Shown piece after piece: positions 34,361-41,911 of a stretch of DNA of 64,000 nucleotides. The DNA comes from Verrucomicrobia bacterium LW23 (GTDB taxonomy: Bacteria > Verrucomicrobiota > Verrucomicrobiia > Methylacidiphilales > UBA1321): contig QAZA01000017.1 of NCBI GenBank assembly GCA_003054695.1, positions 186,001 to 250,000 on the forward strand, read 5' to 3'. The stretch's first letter is position 1, and the number at the start of each line of letters is the position of its first letter. The position numbers and the translations under genes were made by a program. The notes beneath the pieces were generated by a model that was given only the letters and a program-made list of their open reading frames with translations, did not search any database and was not told the DNA's origin.

Positions 34361-35440
34361 ATGTCTGGCCACTCCCTACCTTTGCGCAACACCACCATGG
34401 AAGATGTCGCGCGGGAGTGCGGGGTGACAAAGAAAACTGTGTCGCGGGTTTTTGCGGGCGGCGCGGCGGTGAAGCCGAGTACGCGAGAGAAGATTCTTGA
34501 GGCGGCCCGCCGGTTAAACTACGAGTACAACACCCTCGCACAAAGCTTCAGCTCCAAACGCTCGCGCTTTATCGGCGTTGCCACGGCGTTTCAACAACTG
34601 GTAGGCACGAGCTACTTTGGCGAGCTGTTTCGCGGCATCGCAAGCGTGCTTAATGAGACGGAGATGGATCTTTCCCTCTTCGATACGGACACTGACTCGT
34701 TCAGCGATGGCGAGAAGCTTGCGAAGCTTTACCGGCGGCGGCGCGTGGATGGCCTGCTGGTTGTCGCGCCGCACACGTACGATCGCTTCCTCGGGACGCT
34801 GGAGAGACTGCATGTGCCCATGATTGTCGTGGGCGTTCAGCCTGCCGGCAAGGATATCTGCTCCGTGTCGCTGGACGACGCCAAAGGGATCAGGCTTCTC
34901 TGCGAGCACCTCTACGGGCTCGGCCATCGCAACATGGCTTTTGTCGCCGGTCCGGACTTTGTGACCACATCCGAGCAGCGCAAGCAAGCTTACGTCCAGT
35001 TCTGCCGCGACAAGGGCCTGGAGTGCCCCGCGCACTATATACAGCCCGGCAGCTTCTCCATCCAGACGGGCCGGGAGGCCGTGCGGCGCCATTTTGCTGA
35101 CGGACCCCGCCGGGTACCCCGCCAGCGCTCGCATGCTTGCCCTACAGCCATCGTGGCGGCTAACGACTTGATGGCGCTTGGCGCGATGGATGCCGCCCGG
35201 GAGCTGGGGCTGCGCGTTCCAGAAGATCTGTCCATCGCCGGCTTCGACAACCTGCCTGTCGGCGGCGAGCTGCCCGCTACACTCACCACGATCCACACCC
35301 CCGTTATGGAGATGGGACGGCAAAGCGCGGCGATTCTCGTCAACGCGCTTCAACAAAGCCGGCTGCCCGCGGGCAGTACGGTGCTGGATGTCTCGCTGGT
35401 GACGCGCGCCTCGACCGCAAAGGTGCGCGCCCGTCTCTGA
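34361..35440 (+). CDS. LacI/GalR-family transcriptional regulator
   Basis: 359 residues from ATG 34361 (MSGHSLPLRN); ATG 34397 (MEDVARECGV) is the alternative, and the frame itself opens at a TTG at 34313. The HTH reads MEDVARECGVTKKTVSRVFAG, with the hinge helix KPSTREKILEAARRLNY. The effector domain carries GLGHRNMAFVAGP and IVAANDLMALGAMDAARELG. It probably represses carbohydrate-use genes in response to a sugar. It ends 12 bp from the convergent GH16 gene, whose upstream region has a CG-centred near-palindrome at 36999 of the LacI-operator type. Its start is 113 bp from btuF. Confidence 0.9.
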   Translation: MSGHSLPLRNTTMEDVARECGVTKKTVSRVFAGGAAVKPSTREKILEAARRLNYEYNTLAQSFSSKRSRFIGVATAFQQLVGTSYFGELFRGIASVLNETEMDLSLFDTDTDSFSDGEKLAKLYRRRRVDGLLVVAPHTYDRFLGTLERLHVPMIVVGVQPAGKDICSVSLDDAKGIRLLCEHLYGLGHRNMAFVAGPDFVTTSEQRKQAYVQFCRDKGLECPAHYIQPGSFSIQTGREAVRRHFADGPRRVPRQRSHACPTAIVAANDLMALGAMDAARELGLRVPEDLSIAGFDNLPVGGELPATLTTIHTPVMEMGRQSAAILVNALQQSRLPAGSTVLDVSLVTRASTAKVRARL

Positions 35441-35452
35441 CAGCGCCGTTGC

Positions 35453-36952
35453 CTACTCGATCCGCCAGACTTTCAGCGACCGAAGCGTCATGTCGCCACT
35501 GCCGTCATCGTACGCGGAGTCCGCCTTCGCCTTTACCGCCACGTTTGTCAGCGGATACCACGTCTGCCCCTTGAACGGGTTGGCATAGCGCATTGTCTCA
35601 ACGCCGTTGATGTACATCGTGATCCACTCGGGCTCCACGGTTACCGCAAAGGTGTGAAACTCGCTGTCCAGCGTGTCGGGCAGCCCAAAGGTGCTCATCT
35701 TCATGTGCATGGCGGGGCGGCTGAACTTGTGGTTGCCCTTCTGGCCGCCGTGCAGGTTGGTCGACAGGCTGGCGGGGAACTTCCACGATCCATTATAGCC
35801 AAACCCTTCGTACACATCAATTTCCGGCGGCCAGCCGCTGGTGGGCAGCAGCCACAGAGCGGGCCAGGAGCCTTTGCGATTGGGCATCTTTGCCACCCAC
35901 TCCACCGTGCCGTACTTAAACTGCGCGTCCGTTGTGTTGTGACCGGAGAGCATTGCGGCGGCAAACGGGTAGAGCGTGGGCGGGCTGCCCACCTGCTTCG
36001 GCTCGCTAAGGCGTTTGGAGGAAAGGACAAGCCCCTCCGGCGTGCGGCTGAAGCATCCCATGTCGACCGTGCTGTAGTAGCCGGTCTCGCCGTTGTTAGG
36101 CTGCGTGCGCCCGTGCACCAGGGCGCTGGAGAACGTGTCCGCACTGCCCTTGTCATCGAACTTGATCGTCTCGCCCGTTACCGAGTAGCACAACTTACCC
36201 TGGGCCTCAAACTTCAGCGGCTCGCGGCCCCCGGCAATCGGCTCATTCACTGCGTCGGCTTTGGCCGTAATCAGGATGTTGGAGCGACCGCGTTCGCCAC
36301 CGTCCGGCACGGAAATCTGCACCGCCTTTACGTTGTTGCCTTCCTTCATGCCCGCCACGTTAAAGCTTACCGTCTTGACGAGCGGATCGCCCGAACGGAA
36401 AATCACGGGCTTGGTGACATCAGGCGTGGCCTTGCCGCCCTGGCCGTCGTACACGCGCACGTAGGCAATGACGGTGTTAGCGCTCGGTTTGTCCAGCTTG
36501 ACGGGCACGTGGACGACGGTGCAGTCCACCGGCACGTCAAAATCTTCAATCGCAACCTTGGCGATGGCCGGGTACTTGTTGCCGTTGTCGTAAATGTCCG
36601 CCGACGCCGCCGCTTTGGCGAGCGCGTCGATATAAGCATCCAGCCGGGTGGCGATGCGGCCAAGCGCTTCGTCGGCGGCCGTCGCGTCGGGGTTGGAGCG
36701 GATACGCCCGAGCGCCTCCTTTGCAGCGGTCACGTCCTGTCGAAGCTTATGGGCGTCCTCCAGAGGAAGCTTCTGATCCGCATGGAGAGGGATGGACAAG
36801 AGGAAGGCGCACAGCGCGGCCAGAGAGGCGGCGCGTTTCGGCAGAAGATGAAGGATCACGAGAAGTATAAGGGCGAGGACGGAGTTGTGTGGCGAGCGGC
36901 GCGATGCGGGCGCTCCCGATCCAAACTTAGCCGGAACGCTGGATTCCGGCAC
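35453..36952 (-). CDS. Secreted GH16-family glycoside hydrolase (laminarinase/carrageenase-like)
   Basis: 499 residues from ATG 36952. A GTG at 36859 would start directly at a good signal peptide (VILHLLPKRAASLAALCAF, cleavage near PLHA) and is a serious alternative. An N-terminal helical region with regularly spaced Ala/Leu (about 58-115) and a beta-rich module (about 125-240) precede the GH16 domain. That domain has WPALWLLPTSGWPPEIDVYE, whose EIDVYE is the E-x-D-x-x-E catalytic signature. It should cleave a beta-1,3- or beta-1,4-linked glucan or galactan outside the cytoplasm; the substrate cannot be told from sequence alone. It is convergent with the LacI-type gene. Confidence 0.87.
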   Translation of the reverse strand: MPESSVPAKFGSGAPASRRSPHNSVLALILLVILHLLPKRAASLAALCAFLLSIPLHADQKLPLEDAHKLRQDVTAAKEALGRIRSNPDATAADEALGRIATRLDAYIDALAKAAASADIYDNGNKYPAIAKVAIEDFDVPVDCTVVHVPVKLDKPSANTVIAYVRVYDGQGGKATPDVTKPVIFRSGDPLVKTVSFNVAGMKEGNNVKAVQISVPDGGERGRSNILITAKADAVNEPIAGGREPLKFEAQGKLCYSVTGETIKFDDKGSADTFSSALVHGRTQPNNGETGYYSTVDMGCFSRTPEGLVLSSKRLSEPKQVGSPPTLYPFAAAMLSGHNTTDAQFKYGTVEWVAKMPNRKGSWPALWLLPTSGWPPEIDVYEGFGYNGSWKFPASLSTNLHGGQKGNHKFSRPAMHMKMSTFGLPDTLDSEFHTFAVTVEPEWITMYINGVETMRYANPFKGQTWYPLTNVAVKAKADSAYDDGSGDMTLRSLKVWRIE

Positions 36953-36998
36953 TTGATCTTAAGCGAATAAAGAACGCGATTGCGAGAATGTCAACAAC

Positions 36999-37016
36999 AA
37001 TGTCACCGGTGTCATT
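36999..37016. promoter_or_regulatory. Near-palindrome AATGTCACCGGTGTCATT (candidate LacI-type operator)
   Basis: 16 of 18 positions are symmetric around a central CG, in the style of LacI-family operators. It lies 47 bp upstream of the GH16 start and in the divergent region toward the methyltransferase. Binding by the neighbouring LacI-type protein is inferred. Confidence 0.45.
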
Positions 37017-37248
37017 TTCGCGCAACGCACGGGTGAAGCGGGCCCCGGGGACACCACGTGTCTGGCCCTGCGACAAGGTTATACTTGCCAGTATTGCCTC
37101 TGCTGCCTGTCGCGCCGTTTACGCGACAGCAGAATAACGGGCGCCGCATTGAATAGTGGCTTTGTGCGGCAATCTCGTGCAAACTAGCACCCAGGCCCCC
37201 CTCACCACCTGCATCCCCGGCTTTCTCCCCTACTCTCCTTCACCGCCA

Positions 37249-38013
37249 ATGCCTACCCCCACGCCAACAGCCCCAGGCGCCCCGTCCCGCTGGCCAAAAA
37301 CATTTCCGCCACTCACGCCGGAGCAACAGGCCATCAGCGACGACTTTATGAAGTACTGGCACGAGGTACTGCCCAAGCAGTACGGCATTGTCGATCGCTT
37401 TAACCACGGCTACGTGGTACGCAACGCGCCCCGTGAATTTCGCACCACCCTGGAGATAGGCGCCGGCCTGGCCGAGCACGTTAATTACGAGAAGCTTACA
37501 CCCGAGCAAGAGGCCAATTACCACGCCGTGGAGATGCGGACGAACATGGTGGAAACCATCCGCAAACGCTTCCCGCGCATCCAGGCCGTGGCGGGCGACT
37601 GCCAGCAGCGGCTCAACTTTCCCGACGGCTATTTCGATCGCATCCTGGCCATCCACGTGCTGGAGCACCTGCCGAATCTGCCGCTGGCCATTCGCGAAAT
37701 GTACCGTCTGAGCAACAAGCAGACAGGGATCTTCTCCGTCGTCATTCCGTGCGAGGGGAGCATCGCCTACACGCTCGCGCGGCGCATCTCCGCCCAGCGC
37801 ATATTTGAGGCCCGCTACAAACGGCCCTACAAGTGGGTGATCGAGCGCGAACACATTAACCTGCCCCAGGAAATCGTCGACGAACTGCACCCCTACTTTA
37901 CCATCACCCACCGCTCCTTCTTTCCCATCCCCCTCCCGTGGATCTGGTGCAACCTGGCCATAGGCATGACGCTGCGCCCCCGGCCGGAGCCCCTGGCCAC
38001 GCCCGAAACCTGA
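37249..38013 (+). CDS. Class I SAM-dependent methyltransferase
   Basis: 254 residues from ATG 37249 (MPTPTPTAPG); the frame opens with a GTG at 37156. Motif I is TLEIGAGLAEH, motif II-III is NFPDGYFDRILAIHVLEHL, and AVAGDCQQR contains the acidic residue of the cofactor pocket. This is the Methyltransf_11 pattern seen in small-molecule or lipid/sugar methylases. The C-terminal part with RYKRPYKWVIEREHINLP is probably the substrate side; the substrate is unknown. The stop lies next to the insertion-sequence graveyard. Confidence 0.8.
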   Translation: MPTPTPTAPGAPSRWPKTFPPLTPEQQAISDDFMKYWHEVLPKQYGIVDRFNHGYVVRNAPREFRTTLEIGAGLAEHVNYEKLTPEQEANYHAVEMRTNMVETIRKRFPRIQAVAGDCQQRLNFPDGYFDRILAIHVLEHLPNLPLAIREMYRLSNKQTGIFSVVIPCEGSIAYTLARRISAQRIFEARYKRPYKWVIEREHINLPQEIVDELHPYFTITHRSFFPIPLPWIWCNLAIGMTLRPRPEPLATPET

Positions 38014-38039
38014 AGCTCCAGGAACCTGAAGCGCCAGAT

Positions 38040-38427
38040 GAAGCCTTCCTGACAATATCCTCCATCCAATCCGTGAGGGAACGTGGGGAGGCCGGGCGCG
38101 TGACAATCGTCAGTTTATCAATGCGGTGTTCTGGATCTTGCGCACGGGCAGTCCATCGCGGGATCTTCCACCCGACTATGGTGATTGGAAAAACACTCAT
38201 CGTCGCTTCTGCCGCTGGCGCGATAAGGGGATTTGGGAAGGACTGCTGGAGGTGCTTATCGGGCAAAACAAGGCCGATTTTGGGTGGTTAATGATCGACG
38301 CCAGCCATGTCAAAGTTCACCCTCATGCGACGGGCGCGGCATTGCCACACGCTACCCCAAAAGCGCCTCCTCGTTCCTCGCCGCAGTCCAAATCCGCTGC
38401 CTCTATGATTGGCTCCTCTTCTCGTGA
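38040..38427 (+). pseudogene. Internally deleted IS5-family transposase remnant
   Basis: One frame encodes FINAVFWILRTGSPSRDLPP and GWLMIDASHVKVHPHATGA, the N-terminal half and first catalytic Asp of an IS5-family transposase. Directly afterwards another frame encodes RYPKSASSFLAAVQIRCLYD and then a stop, the typical IS5 C-terminus. The middle of the gene (about half) is missing, so this is an internal-deletion derivative, not an active element. The left boundary is approximate. Confidence 0.75.
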
Positions 38428-38435
38428 CGACGCTA

Positions 38436-38727
38436 TCAGGCGCGCGGGCGGGTCCGCCGGGTGGTGGAGAAGATACGGCGCAGGCTGGTTTCGAGTGAAT
38501 GCTGCAGCGCGATGGGATCGAGGCTGGCTCGAATGGAGCGGAGGCAGCGTTTGGTCGAGGTGGTGACGCTGGTGCAGGCCAGCAGTCGTTCGCCCGGGGT
38601 GAGGGACTCCACGTGGCGGCCCCGCTCTCTGGTTCCGTGGCGATCTTTGCAGATGAATATGCTGTTGGGCATGAAGGAGTTGTGCAGCGGTACCCCGCCG
38701 TCGCAGTACACTCGCGGTACAGGGCCT
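38436..38727 (-). pseudogene. C-terminal fragment of an IS481-like (rve integrase) transposase
   Basis: The minus strand encodes ALYREC just inside the insertion. A shifted frame then gives VPLHNSFMPNSIFICKDRH, TPGERLLACTSVTTSTKRCL and LETSLRRIF. This matches the C-terminal region of IS481-like transposases (LYRE...LxNFF, P-x-x-R-L-L-A). It is the other half of the fragment at 40055-40380, separated from it by the ISAzo13-type element. Confidence 0.7.
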
Positions 38728-40054
38728 AAGGAGTCGTCCAGAAATAACTTGATATTTTTGGGTAATGGTGTTGAATGAGAGGAATGATGGATAAATCCTT
38801 TGCCATTGCTGCCATTGCTCGGCGTTTTGAGTTGATGCGAGGGCGGCTTGATGAGCGGCAGATCCGGGAGTTTGCGGCGGTGGAGGCCAGGGTGTGGGGG
38901 TATGGCGGCGTTCACGCTGTGGCGCGTGCCACGGGTTTGGCCATCAATACGGTGCGTCGGGGAGTGGCGGATGTGTCGCAACCTCCTGGGGCAGAAGGGG
39001 AAAAGGGTAGCGGCCGCGGCACCCGCGTTCGACAGGCTGGCGCAGGGCGCAGGAAGCTTCGCGATAAAGATCCTGCGCTGGTGGGGGATCTTGACGCTCT
39101 GGTCGCCCCGTTTAGCCGGGGCGATCCCATGCGGCCTTTGCGCTGGACGTGCAAGAGCGTCCGGCAACTGGCCCGGGAGTTGCAGGCGATGGGCCATAGC
39201 GTGAGCCCGGCGAAGGTGGCCGAGTTGCTGGCTGAGGAGGGGTACAGCCTTCAGTCCCATCGCAAGCGTAACGAAGGCAAGGGCCACGCGGATCGCGACG
39301 CCCAGTTTGTGTATATCAACGATCAGGCGGCGGCGTTCGAAAAGGCGGGCCAGCCGGTCATCAGTGTCGATACGAAAAAGAAAGAGCTCGTCGGCCCGTT
39401 CAAAAATGGCGGTCGCGAGTGGCGTCCGCAGGGCTCTGCGGAGGAGGTCAACGTCTACGATTTTATCGATCCGGCCCTGGGAAAGGCGATTCCCTACGGC
39501 GTCTACGATGTCGGCCTTAACGAGGCCTGGGTGAGCGTGGGGTGCGATCACGACACCTCGGAGTTTGCCGTGGAAAGCATCCGCCGCTGGTGGCGCAACA
39601 TGGGTTCGGTGCGCTATCCCCAGGCCAGCAAGCTGCTCATCACCGCCGACGGCGGCGGCAGCAACAGCTCCCGGTGCCATCTCTGGAAGTGGTGCCTCTC
39701 CCAGCTCAGCGCGGAAACCGGCCTGGACATCACGGTGTGCCACCTCCCCCCCGCCACCAGCAAATGGAACAAAATCGAACACCGCCTCTTCTGCCACATC
39801 ACCCAAAACTGGAGAGGAAAAGCCCTGATCAGCCACGAAGTCATCGTCGCGCTGATCGCCGCCACCACCACGCAAGCCGGGCTAAAAGTCAACGCCGAGC
39901 GCGATGCGTCCACCTACAACAAAGGAATCAAACCCACCTCAGATCAAATGGAAGCCATCCCCCTAACCCGCGCCCACTTTCATGGAGAATGGAACTACAC
40001 GATAGGACGCTCTCCTTAACATAAATGTATCATGTTATTTCTGGACGGCTCCTT
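38728..40054 (+). mobile_element. ISAzo13-type insertion sequence, apparently intact
   Basis: The element is bounded by terminal inverted repeats that agree at 25 of 27 positions. The left end begins AAGGAGTCGTCCAGAAATAA at 38728 and the right end, read inward on the minus strand, begins AAGGAGCCGTCCAGAAATAA from 40054. It contains one full-length transposase gene. It is inserted in a minus-strand IS481-like transposase gene, whose two halves flank it. Exact end bases and target duplication are uncertain by 1-3 bp. Confidence 0.85.
38775..40019 (+). CDS. ISAzo13-family DDE transposase
   Basis: 414 residues; ATG 38775 (MRGMMDKSFAI), with ATG 38787 as an alternative. An N-terminal HTH region (AVARATGLAINTVRRGV) is followed by the catalytic core with ISVDTKKKEL, TADGGGSNSSRCHLWKWC and TSKWNKIEHRLFCHI, which carry the D, D and E. 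This is the ISAzo13/Rhodopirellula-type transposase. It fills almost the whole element between the two inverted repeats and has no frameshift, so it may be active. Confidence 0.93.
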   Translation: MRGMMDKSFAIAAIARRFELMRGRLDERQIREFAAVEARVWGYGGVHAVARATGLAINTVRRGVADVSQPPGAEGEKGSGRGTRVRQAGAGRRKLRDKDPALVGDLDALVAPFSRGDPMRPLRWTCKSVRQLARELQAMGHSVSPAKVAELLAEEGYSLQSHRKRNEGKGHADRDAQFVYINDQAAAFEKAGQPVISVDTKKKELVGPFKNGGREWRPQGSAEEVNVYDFIDPALGKAIPYGVYDVGLNEAWVSVGCDHDTSEFAVESIRRWWRNMGSVRYPQASKLLITADGGGSNSSRCHLWKWCLSQLSAETGLDITVCHLPPATSKWNKIEHRLFCHITQNWRGKALISHEVIVALIAATTTQAGLKVNAERDASTYNKGIKPTSDQMEAIPLTRAHFHGEWNYTIGRSP

Positions 40055-40380
40055 AAAGGCAAGCGCAGCAGCGCGGGCTCTTCCCTGCGCTGGTAGCCCA
40101 GCATCTGGCGCCCATGAGCCCAGCTTTCTTTTGCTCCACGTGGCCGTTGTCCGCCTTGTGGTAGGGACGCGACCGGGTAAAGCCAACCGCTTTGCCCAAC
40201 GCACGCTCCCGAAAATAGCGCACCAGGTGCCAGTTGAGGAACTCGCTGCCGTCATCACAGCCAAAGCCCTGCAGCATAAACAGCAGGCCCGCTTCCAACT
40301 CGCGCGTGGCGGCAACGATGCCCTCGGCGCCCTTGTTCCAGACCGCGCAGTTGCCGCAGTTGCATGTGCAGCCGCTGCAA
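40055..40380 (-). pseudogene. Catalytic-core fragment of the interrupted IS481-like transposase
   Basis: The minus strand encodes AVWNKGAEGIVAATRELEAG, GFGCDDGSEFLNWHLVRYF and TRSRPYHKADNGHVEQK, the D and E region of an rve-type integrase. A one-base frame slip follows HVEQK, after which GRQMLGYQRREEPALLRL runs to the edge of the ISAzo13 element. The N-terminal third is missing beyond an A-rich run near 40395. Confidence 0.75.
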
Positions 40381-40459
40381 ATCTCTGTGACCTAAAAAAA
40401 ATTCAAAAAAAACCTTGTCATCCACCCCCACCCATCTTACCCTTCCCACTCGCTTTTGA

Positions 40460-40534
40460 TCCGGAGTAGCTCAGTGGTAGAGCGATCGGCTGTTAACCGA
40501 TTGGTCGTAGGTTCGAGCCCTACCTCCGGAGCCA
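40460..40534 (+). tRNA. tRNA-Asn (anticodon GUU), CCA encoded
   Basis: Acceptor stem TCCGGAG/CTCCGGA, D-arm GCTC/GAGC, anticodon stem ATCGG/CCGAT with loop CTGTTAA (anticodon GTT), T-arm with GTTCGAG, discriminator G followed by CCA. It stands at the border between the IS cluster and the accessory island, a classic position for an integration target. Confidence 0.96.
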
Positions 40535-40661
40535 AGCGAACGCAGTACGAAACACAGCAGATCCCGGTTAACAGGTGAGGATCAGGTAAGATGGACAGTC
40601 TTAGTCTTTGGGTCGCAAAGACTTATGGAAAAGAGATTTGAGAGGCAAACTCTCACTACCC

Positions 40662-40680
40662 GTCTGCCCAAAGGGCAGAC
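40662..40680 (+). terminator. Hairpin GTCTGCCC-AAA-GGGCAGAC followed by CTTTTT
   Basis: A perfect 8-bp stem with a 3-nt loop; TACAGTCTTTTTGG follows, giving a T-run 7 nt after the stem. Read on the plus strand it fits a terminator for the tRNA-Asn transcript. Confidence 0.6.
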
Positions 40681-40727
40681 TACAGTCTTTTTGGCGCAGT
40701 ACCAGCAAAAACTCTCTGACCTCTGAC

Positions 40728-40794
40728 CCGTTGGTTAACACTCCGACCGGTTGGTTAACAGGCGACCCAGAGGTTAACAGGGCTGTTAACCAAC
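40728..40794. repeat. Cluster of GGTTAACA repeats (direct and inverted)
   Basis: TTGGTTAACA occurs at 40731-40740 and again at 40751-40760, exactly 20 bp apart. AGGTTAACAG follows at 40771, again at 20-bp spacing, and CTGTTAACCAAC at 40783-40794 is the inverse of GTTGGTTAACAG. A further GGTTAACAGG lies at 40566. The same CTGTTAACC is in the tRNA-Asn anticodon arm. This could be a protein-binding array or recombination remnants at an attachment site. Confidence 0.55.
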
Positions 40795-40830
40795 GAAGTT
40801 TTCGAAGTTTTGAGGCAAAATGCACAGAAG

Positions 40831-41898
40831 TCAGAGGTCTTCCACAGGAACTTCAGACGGGCTTCTTCCCAGCCAGTGCGCGGGTTGGCCCAAGGCGGCT
40901 TGGGCAGTTTCCCATTGGAGGAGTGCTTTTGCTTCGGCCTCCCACGCTTCCCTTTCGAGTTGCTGCCAGACGGATTCGTCATCACAGTAGCCGCCTTCCA
41001 GCTCACTGGCGGTTCTGTAGACTTGGAGGATTTCTGCGGTCTCGGGTGCCTCTTGCGCGGTGTGCCGATCTACGAGGATTTGCGGATTCGACGAGCTTTC
41101 GCGCGCGACTCTACAGGCGATGGCTTCCATCGTGTATGAATCCACGATGAGCGGGAGTTGAATGCCATAGGGGCGTAGATCGCTGCCGAATACTGGGGTG
41201 GCATGGGTGAAGGACCTAAAGTTTTGCTGATCCAGCTTGATGCTGTACCGAGCCGTATCGCCGGAATGTGCGCTATTCGGGCTCCATTCTGCCTGGCACG
41301 TTGTGGAATAACAGCCCGGCCCTTTGATAACCCCCTCGAACTGCTCGCCTGGCCAGGGGCCGGTTCTGTCGACAAGGACGTGGCCGCCCCACTTGGCGGC
41401 TTGTTGTCTGCAATACGCTTCGAGTTCCATCGAGCTGAGCCGTGTAGGTAACGCGCCCAATCGACCTCGAAGCTGGTCGCGCTGTTCCTCGGAGGCGTAG
41501 CCGCAGAGGTCCCAGCGGAAATCACTTTGTTCTGATGGAGATTCCGCAGTGTGCAGGGCCGCATATATCATCCCGATATCCCAAACGATTTTGATCCATG
41601 TATGGAGCAGGTGTGGGGGATCTGGCTCATCGTAGCAGATGGAAACGCCCCCTTGCCCAAAAATTGTCAGGGATTTTCCATTACAGTTATGAAGGATACT
41701 TTCGCAGGCGAATTTGATGCATCCAGGATCCACACCCTCTTCGAGATAGTCCTGCAGATACTCCTCCACCGAGGATAAAACGGCGAGATTGCCTCTCCAG
41801 TGGAAACGCTTGCTGTCGGACTGTCTGTCCGCATAGTAAATGCCGGTAGTTACCGAGTCGTCCGCCCAGACGAATGTGCAGGTTGCTTTCATTTGCAT
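40831..41898 (-). CDS. Unrecognised protein, last gene of the defence-like operon
   Basis: 355 residues from ATG 41898 (MQMKATCTFVW) or ATG 41892; the frame opens inside the helicase gene, but that part is antisense-like and is rejected. It starts only 13 bp after the helicase stop, so it is very likely co-transcribed. The protein is soluble, rich in Trp, Cys and acidic residues, and has no membrane helix. The N-terminal third (WADDSVTTGIYYADRQSDSK, FHWRGNLAVL) looks like a small alpha/beta domain, and the C-terminal 100 residues are helical and acidic. No family is recognised. Its position suggests an accessory, effector or immunity role for the nuclease-helicase pair. Confidence 0.65.
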   Translation of the reverse strand: MQMKATCTFVWADDSVTTGIYYADRQSDSKRFHWRGNLAVLSSVEEYLQDYLEEGVDPGCIKFACESILHNCNGKSLTIFGQGGVSICYDEPDPPHLLHTWIKIVWDIGMIYAALHTAESPSEQSDFRWDLCGYASEEQRDQLRGRLGALPTRLSSMELEAYCRQQAAKWGGHVLVDRTGPWPGEQFEGVIKGPGCYSTTCQAEWSPNSAHSGDTARYSIKLDQQNFRSFTHATPVFGSDLRPYGIQLPLIVDSYTMEAIACRVARESSSNPQILVDRHTAQEAPETAEILQVYRTASELEGGYCDDESVWQQLEREAWEAEAKALLQWETAQAALGQPAHWLGRSPSEVPVEDL

Positions 41899-41911
41899 TT
41901 CTCGGGTGGGT

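Noticed and set aside
38436-39875. 479-codon minus-strand open frame
   Set aside because: Most of it is antisense to the ISAzo13 transposase. Only the last 90 or so codons are meaningful, as the IS481-like C-terminal fragment listed as a pseudogene.
40662-40680. Terminator for the minus-strand defence operon
   Set aside because: Read on the minus strand the hairpin is not followed by a T-run; it fits the plus-strand tRNA-Asn transcript instead.
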